A stretch of 64,000 nt of DNA from JBCCGI01 sp039029355. GTDB lineage: Bacteria; Planctomycetota; UBA1135; GCA-002686595. This document shows positions 59,172 through 64,000 of this stretch, piece by piece. The DNA lies in NCBI GenBank assembly GCA_039029355.1, contig JBCCGI010000016.1, forward strand, positions 1-64,000. The letters are read 5' to 3'. How positions within the stretch are numbered: position 1 is the stretch's first letter; each line of letters opens with the position of its first letter. The notes under the pieces were generated by a model. The model was not told the DNA's origin. It searched no databases and saw only the letters and a list, made by a program, of their open reading frames with translations. Both the position numbers and the translations under genes were made by a program.

Positions 59172-61114
59172 TCCAGCCGCGTACCTCGCTCTCGCAGCCC
59201 TTGGAGTACCTCACCCTGCCCGGTGGAGGCGCCCGCGCGACCGAGCGTCGCGTGGCCTCGCGTGTTCGGCGGAGTCAGGGCGGTGTGCTGGTGCTCGCGC
59301 TGATCGCGGTGATGGCCGTGACCGCGATGGGGGCGGTGGCGCTGCAGATCTCGGTGCGCACGGCGCGCCAGGAGAGCCAGGCGGTGCAGCACAAGCAGGC
59401 CTTCTACCTGGCCGAGGCGGGCCTGGCCGAGGCCTTCACCGGGCTCGGTATCGGCAAGACCGGCAACGTGGGCTCGGAGGCCGCGCCGGCGGTCTACGGC
59501 GACGGCCTGTTCTGGGTCGAGGCCGAGACGGCCGCGGGCGGCAGCCTGGTCCGGTTGGAGAGCACCGGCATGTGGGGCGGCGGGCGCGCGACGCTCGCGC
59601 TGGTGGCCCAGGGCACGGTGGAGAGCGTCGCCGCGCTCGGGCTCTTCTCGCTCGACGCGATCGCCCTGTCGCCGGGCGTGCTGGTCGACAGCTTCGACTC
59701 GACCGCCGGCGACTACGCCGGCCAGGTGGATACGCCCTCGAACTTCAACGCGCTGCTCGGCAGCAACCTCGGCGTGGCGCTGTCGTCCGGCGAGGTGCGT
59801 GGCGACGTCATGACCGGGCCGGGCGCGACCTTCGAGCTCGGTACCGCGACGCTGACCGGGTCGGTGCAGCCGCTGCCCCAGCCGGCGGTCGTTCCGCCCA
59901 TCGACGTGCCGAGCGTCGGACCGACGATCGACCTCGTGCACGCGGACCCAGCTCCCCTGGTGCTCGCGGCGGGCGAGCACGGCTACGGGCAGCTCGAGCT
60001 CGCGGAGGGGACGACGACGCTCGTCCAGGGCCCCTCGACGCTCGTCGTACAGGACCTGGTGCTGCGGAGCGGCGCCACGCTCGAGCTGGATTCCACCGAC
60101 GGCCTGATCGAGATCTTCGTCGCCGGCATGCTGGACTTCGAGGAGGGCTCGACCGTCGTCACCCCGCTGGAAGACCCGGCCAGCGTCGTGCTCCAGCTCG
60201 CGCTGCCCGAGGAACAGCGTGCGGGGCTGCGCTCCCAGAGCGACTTCTACGGCTTCCTCTACTCGCCCGACGCGGCGGTCGACCTCGGCGCCGACTTCGA
60301 GCTGTTCGGCGGCGTGGTGGCGAAGGCCTTCGGGCTCGAGGCCGGTGGAGCGCTGCACTACGACGTCAGCATCGGCGCGAAGCTGATGACGCTCCCGAAC
60401 CGCGTGTCGTGGAGGTTGGTCGAGATCCCGTCGAGCGTGGCGGGGTCCGGGATGGACCCTTTCAAGACGCTGGGCCTCGATCCCGCGGTGCTGGGCAAGC
60501 CGGCCGCCGCCCACGCCGATCAGCAGCTGACGCTCGAGTACCTCGACGAGCTCGGCTTCGCGACGACCTACGACGGGCTGGAGAGCGCCTTCGACTGGAC
60601 GGGCGTCTCGGCGGTCGTCTGCGTCGCGCGCGACGGCAAGGCCGTGACCGCGCCGTCGGAGTGGATCTCGGTGGACGGTGCGAAGGAGGGGCCCGAGGCC
60701 ATCGATACGCCGCTGGATGCCGCCCAGCAGGCGATCCTCGACGGCATCCTCGACGGCAGCATGTCCACGGCCGACATCAAGGCCGCGATCCTGAAGGAGC
60801 AGCCCGTGCACGACGACGTGCTGCTGGCCGCGCTGAAGAGGCAGCCGCCGATGCCGCACGACGACATCAAGCCGGTAGTCGCGGCCCATTCGCCCTTCGA
60901 CGCCGCCCACAACCCCGACGGCATCGCCGGCGGTGCGCCGCTGGCGGACGAGCTGCTGTACGCCACCGTCGCGCCCGACGGACCGACGATCGACGACCTC
61001 GCGGATCTCCTGATCGCGAACTCGCCCCTCTCCTCCGACGTCCTGCAGGCGGTGATCGACAAGGTCCCGCCGTTGAAGGCCGCCGACCTGGACGCCGTTC
61101 TGGCCGCCCAATGA
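59168..61114 (+). CDS. Large PilX-like protein, copy 2 (648 aa)
   Basis: A paralogue of the preceding gene, starting in an ATGA overlap. It has an extra 30-residue N-terminal extension (MIQPRTSLSQPLEYLTLPGG) before the same hydrophobic helix and PilX region. The N-terminal coding DNA (59338-59482) is nearly identical to 57411-57555 of copy 1, while the rest has diverged clearly, pointing to duplication plus later gene conversion. The beta domain and C-terminal helical repeats (HDDVLLAALKRQPPMPHDDI, NSPLSSDVLQAVIDKVPPLK) are both retained. It is probably a structural partner of copy 1 in the same filament or secretion device. Confidence 0.82.
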   Translation: MIQPRTSLSQPLEYLTLPGGGARATERRVASRVRRSQGGVLVLALIAVMAVTAMGAVALQISVRTARQESQAVQHKQAFYLAEAGLAEAFTGLGIGKTGNVGSEAAPAVYGDGLFWVEAETAAGGSLVRLESTGMWGGGRATLALVAQGTVESVAALGLFSLDAIALSPGVLVDSFDSTAGDYAGQVDTPSNFNALLGSNLGVALSSGEVRGDVMTGPGATFELGTATLTGSVQPLPQPAVVPPIDVPSVGPTIDLVHADPAPLVLAAGEHGYGQLELAEGTTTLVQGPSTLVVQDLVLRSGATLELDSTDGLIEIFVAGMLDFEEGSTVVTPLEDPASVVLQLALPEEQRAGLRSQSDFYGFLYSPDAAVDLGADFELFGGVVAKAFGLEAGGALHYDVSIGAKLMTLPNRVSWRLVEIPSSVAGSGMDPFKTLGLDPAVLGKPAAAHADQQLTLEYLDELGFATTYDGLESAFDWTGVSAVVCVARDGKAVTAPSEWISVDGAKEGPEAIDTPLDAAQQAILDGILDGSMSTADIKAAILKEQPVHDDVLLAALKRQPPMPHDDIKPVVAAHSPFDAAHNPDGIAGGAPLADELLYATVAPDGPTIDDLADLLIANSPLSSDVLQAVIDKVPPLKAADLDAVLAAQ

Positions 61115-62412
61115 AGCTACCGCGCGCGTTCCCCGCACTCCTCGTCCTGGCCGCTGCGACGCCCCTCGCGGCGGGGGCCCCCGTGCCTGTGCAACAGCGT
61201 GGCGAGTCGGTCGTCGAGGCGGTGCGTAGCACGATGCGCGGCACGACCTTCGACGCGGCCGCCCTGCGCGACAAGCTGCGTGCGGCCGGGCCGGACGCGC
61301 CGCGCGCGGTGTTCGAGCTGCTCCTCGAGGGCGAGGTCGACGGACTCGAGCTATCGCCCGCGCAGCGGGTCATCCTCGGGCACACGCTCCGCAGCCTTCC
61401 GCTCGAGACCCTGCGCGGCTCCCTGGCCACCCTCGCCCGCTCGCAGCGGCCGACTGCTGAGCTCGCGCTTGCGCTCGAGCTGCTGGGCGACGCGGGCTGC
61501 GGCCAGGACCTCGACCTGGCGCTGCGGCTCGCCGCGCCGGCCTCCGGCGATGCGGCCGTCGAGCCGCGCCTCCGGCGCGAGCTCGACCGGACCCTGAGCC
61601 GCATCCTGCGGCGCGAGCCGGCCGCGACGGCGCGGCTCCCGAAGCTCCTGCGCACGTGTCCGCCGACGCTGGCGTACGCGCTCTGCCGGGCGGTGGGCGA
61701 GCGCGGTGCGGAAGGCGGCCTCACGGCGCTGGCGCGCTCGCTCGACGCGGTCGACTCGATGGACCCGATCGTGCTCGTCGAGCTGATCCGCTGCGCGCGC
61801 CGCACGCCCGAGGCGGCGGACGAGCTCGCGCGGTCGGCGGTGCGAGCGCGCTACGCGCACGAGGAGGACCCGGACACGCTCGTGCTGACCGCCCAGGCGT
61901 CGCTCGCGCTCGACGACCGCGAGGCGATCTTCGAGCTTGTGCCGCTGCTGAGCGCCGGCGTGCCGTCGGTGGCCGACGCCGCGCACCGCGCGCTGGTGGA
62001 GCTGACCGGCCTCACCTGGGACGCCGAGCCGGAGACCTGGGCGACTTGGCTGCGCGAGGAGCAGCTGTGGTGGGAGCGCGACTACCCGCGCTGCCAAGAG
62101 CACGTCGCCTCCGGCTCGCTGGGCGAGGCCGCGGAGGGCATCCGCGAGCTCTCGCTGAAGCGCATCTACCCCGACGAAGCGACCGCCGCCCTGCTGCCGG
62201 CGCTCGAGCGGCGCGAGGCGGTCGTGGTCGTGCTCGCCTGTCGCGTCCTCGCGACGCGCGGCGGCAGAGGCGCCATCTGCGGGCTGATGGGCCTGCTCGA
62301 CCACCCCGCCACCTCCGTGCGCACCGAAGCGTGGTTTGCGCTGCAACGGATCACCGGGCTGTCCTTTCCCCTGGACCCCGCGCCCTGGCGGGATCGTTTC
62401 CCCGGCTGCTGA
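61111..62412 (+). CDS. Secreted HEAT-like protein in the pseudopilin operon (433 aa)
   Basis: The ATG overlaps the stop of PilX-like copy 2. A signal peptide (MKLPRAFPALLVLAAATPLAAG) is followed by alanine/leucine-rich helical repeats of HEAT type (DPDTLVLTAQASLALDDREA, IFELVPLLSAGVPSVADAAH) and a last repeat pair GAICGLMGLLDHPATSVRTE. It has no catalytic motif. Cotranslation with the pilin-like genes suggests a periplasmic scaffold for the assembly. Confidence 0.7.
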   Translation: MKLPRAFPALLVLAAATPLAAGAPVPVQQRGESVVEAVRSTMRGTTFDAAALRDKLRAAGPDAPRAVFELLLEGEVDGLELSPAQRVILGHTLRSLPLETLRGSLATLARSQRPTAELALALELLGDAGCGQDLDLALRLAAPASGDAAVEPRLRRELDRTLSRILRREPAATARLPKLLRTCPPTLAYALCRAVGERGAEGGLTALARSLDAVDSMDPIVLVELIRCARRTPEAADELARSAVRARYAHEEDPDTLVLTAQASLALDDREAIFELVPLLSAGVPSVADAAHRALVELTGLTWDAEPETWATWLREEQLWWERDYPRCQEHVASGSLGEAAEGIRELSLKRIYPDEATAALLPALERREAVVVVLACRVLATRGGRGAICGLMGLLDHPATSVRTEAWFALQRITGLSFPLDPAPWRDRFPGC

Positions 62413-62417
62413 ACCCC

Positions 62418-62903
62418 ATGAATACGCCCTTCTTCCGACGCTCTCGAAAGCTGATCAAGCCGCGCCTCCAGCTGCGGCTGACCGCCGTGTTCCTCGGGAT
62501 CTCGGTGCTCTGCTTCCTCCTGCAGCTGGCGCTGGTCGGCCAGCTGCTCGCGGCCCAGGCGGCCTCGATGCCCTCGGCGAACATCCAGCTGCTCGACGGG
62601 CTGCCGATGCTCCTCGGGAAGGTCCTCCTGATCTCGCTGGGCGTGTTCGCGCCGCTCCTCGCGGGCGTCGGGATCGCGATCAGCTTCCGGATCGCCGGAC
62701 CGGTCTACAACTTCGAGCGCTATCTCCTGCGCGTGGCCGAGGGCGAGGAGACCGCGCCCTGCACACTGCGCGAAGACGACGAGCTCAAGGAGCTCTGCGA
62801 CATCATCAACGAGGTGACCGAGCCGCTGCGCAAGCGCAACGAGCGAGCCCTCAGGACCGGCAAGCCGCGGCGCGCGCGCCGCACCGACAACCAGGCCGCC
62901 TAG
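62418..62903 (+). CDS. Two-helix membrane protein with HAMP-like domain (161 aa)
   Basis: Two transmembrane helices (LTAVFLGISVLCFLLQLALV and VLLISLGVFAPLLAGVGIAI) enclose a short periplasmic loop. A cytosolic HAMP-type segment follows (SFRIAGPVYNFERYLLRVAE, EDDELKELCDIINEV). No kinase, cyclase or chemotaxis signalling domain follows, so it would pass a signal to another protein or serve as a membrane partner of the pilin-like complex. It starts five bases after the HEAT gene and ends in a 4-base overlap with the convergent radical SAM gene. Confidence 0.75.
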   Translation: MNTPFFRRSRKLIKPRLQLRLTAVFLGISVLCFLLQLALVGQLLAAQAASMPSANIQLLDGLPMLLGKVLLISLGVFAPLLAGVGIAISFRIAGPVYNFERYLLRVAEGEETAPCTLREDDELKELCDIINEVTEPLRKRNERALRTGKPRRARRTDNQAA

Positions 62904-64000
62904 ACGACGAAGGCGATCAGCCGCACGCGCGCCGCGCCCGAGCCGCCGAGGCGCGTGCACCGTACGCGGACGACTTCGTCGTTGGAGAGCTGGATGTCGC
63001 CCAGGGCGCGCGCGAAGGCGTATGCGCCGCCCTCCCCGCTCTCCGCGGCCACGTCGGCGACCAGGGCCTCGCCGGCGAAGATCTCCAGGCGCCCGTCCGC
63101 CGGAACCGGATCGGAAGCGACCTCGCGCAGCACGATGCGCTTCCCGGGGGGGACGCGCCCGACCTCGACCAGCTCGCCCTCGGCGACCTCGCCGCCGACC
63201 CGCACCCAGGTCTCATTGGTGCCCCAGTCGGCCTCGTCGGGGGGCTCGAACAGGTAGCAGGTGCGGCAGAAGCGGTAGCAGCTTCCGGTGCTGAGGCTGC
63301 GACGCAGGCGGCGGTAGTTCTCGCCGTTCCAGACGTCGAGGAACGACTCGACCTCGTCGAAGTGACCGAGCACCCGCGCGGCGTCGACGGCCGGGTTGCA
63401 GCAGGGGGCGATGATGCCGTTGTACTCGAGGAACGACTCGCGCCAGGCGTACGTGCATTCGCTGGGCTTCGTGCGGTCGTCGGGGATGAGCGACTCACCC
63501 AGCTGCGGCACGCCCCAGCGCAGGTGGCCCAGCAGCGCGCGCTCGTCGAGCAACCGCTCGACGTACTCCGGGTTGCCTCCGCCGGCGTCGCGCGTCTCGA
63601 CCAGGGCGCGGTAGCGCGCGTCCTCGTCCCAGCGCTCGTGGATCTGGGGGTCGAAGCGCACGCTCTTGAGCCGCTCCTTGGCCTGGGCGCGCAGCACGTC
63701 CTCGCGCAGCGGCTCGTACGGCAGGTCGGGCGGCGCTCCGGCCACGTCGAAGGGGTCGGGCAGGTGCAGGTCGACGCCGAGCCGCGTGGCGCTCTCGCGC
63801 GCGCGCTCGAAGACCTCGTTCGCGAGCCGCTTGTGCGGCAGGATCGAGTCCGCGGGGTTCAAGCCCTCGTGCACGTAGACGTGCTCGACCGAGACCTGGT
63901 CGACGTTGAGGCGGTGCGCGAGCTCGACCAGCTGGGGTAGCTCGGTCAGGTTGCGGTGCTGCAGAATGTGGTTGAAGTGCAGCCGAGGGCGGAAGGCGCC
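62900..64000 (-). CDS. Radical SAM/SPASM protein, C-terminal part (runs off right end)
   Basis: 366 residues of the C-terminus are visible. They begin LHFNHILQHRNLTELPQLVE (end of a radical SAM TIM barrel). After a long insertion the SPASM-like iron-sulfur region appears: ECTYAWRESFLEYNGIIAPC, CNPAVDAARVLGHF, FCRTCYLFEPPDEADWGT. The catalytic CxxxCxxC would be upstream, outside the window. A beta domain closes the protein (about the last 110 residues). SPASM enzymes often modify peptides or carry out anaerobic maturation; the substrate is unknown. Confidence 0.8.
   Translation of the reverse strand, partial: GAFRPRLHFNHILQHRNLTELPQLVELAHRLNVDQVSVEHVYVHEGLNPADSILPHKRLANEVFERARESATRLGVDLHLPDPFDVAGAPPDLPYEPLREDVLRAQAKERLKSVRFDPQIHERWDEDARYRALVETRDAGGGNPEYVERLLDERALLGHLRWGVPQLGESLIPDDRTKPSECTYAWRESFLEYNGIIAPCCNPAVDAARVLGHFDEVESFLDVWNGENYRRLRRSLSTGSCYRFCRTCYLFEPPDEADWGTNETWVRVGGEVAEGELVEVGRVPPGKRIVLREVASDPVPADGRLEIFAGEALVADVAAESGEGGAYAFARALGDIQLSNDEVVRVRCTRLGGSGAARVRLIAFVV

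Noticed and set aside
1..64000. CRISPR arrays, insertion sequences, phage genes, restriction-modification or toxin-antitoxin modules
   Set aside because: Looked for regularly spaced repeats, transposase/integrase motifs and typical paired genes on both strands; none seen.

Overview
The window looks like chromosome from a very GC-rich member of the Planctomycetota. The evidence is many secreted proteins with FG-GAP/VCBS propellers, a PQQ-type propeller, a DUF1570 peptidase and a GH9 cellulase. Several of these carry the glycine/proline-rich beta C-terminal module common in deep-branching planctomycetes. Pseudopilins and a planctomycete-like ribosomal protein S2 fit too. Genes are dense, and same-strand genes very often overlap by four bases (ATGA or GTGA), so translational coupling is the dominant operon style. 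I see no insertion sequence, prophage, integrase, CRISPR array or rRNA. One tRNA is present (Leu, UAA).

Layout. 1-0.8 kb (minus): an ECF sigma factor and the start of its zinc anti-sigma factor. 1.1-7.4 kb: secreted proteins (HEAT-repeat protein, PQQ-like sugar dehydrogenase, GH9 cellulase). 7.7-11.6 kb: a frameshifted SDR/DUF2867 gene, a DUF6116 gene, an ahpC-ahpD peroxide pair behind a perfect palindrome, and an unknown secreted protein. 11.6-22.5 kb: a divergent alpha/beta hydrolase lipoprotein, then a long plus-strand operon: DUF1295, methyltransferase, acyl desaturase, flavin oxidoreductase, DUF1365, CFA-synthase-like methylase, DUF2878, and then a YheT hydrolase, a GT-A nucleotidyltransferase-like protein and another hydrolase. 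This is the best candidate for an undescribed system: a lipid acyl-chain modification pathway related to the proteobacterial methyl-branched/furan fatty acid genes but with a different gene set.

23-45 kb is mixed housekeeping and secreted genes: a VCBS protein, a gamma-glutamyltransferase homologue with an altered nucleophile, a membrane-anchored LuxR-type regulator and a secreted SurE. A hydrolase gene follows, flanked by a 128-bp direct repeat made of an intact and a dead piece of a DUF488 gene. Then come an FG-GAP protein, a DUF1570 peptidase, tRNA-Leu, and rpsB overlapping a coiled-coil gene instead of tsf. The block ends with a PRC-barrel-like protein, an intradiol-dioxygenase-like lipoprotein, a five-haem cytochrome coupled to a HEAT lipoprotein, a zinc-ribbon membrane protein and a GNAT acetyltransferase.

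45-55 kb: a HEAT-like protein coupled to an HD-GYP protein (its start codon sits in a 9-bp hairpin), a PQQ-like propeller followed by the relic tail of another secreted protein, an S41 peptidase, an efflux-adaptor-like lipoprotein coupled to a terpene-cyclase-fold protein, and an EamA transporter. 56-63 kb: a six-gene operon with two small pseudopilins carrying calcium-loop motifs, two very large tandem PilX-like proteins that are recent duplicates, a secreted HEAT-like protein and a HAMP membrane protein. A radical-SAM/SPASM gene runs off the right end.

Two places (about 8811 and about 43980) read best if one base is missing. They may be sequencing or assembly errors or real lesions.
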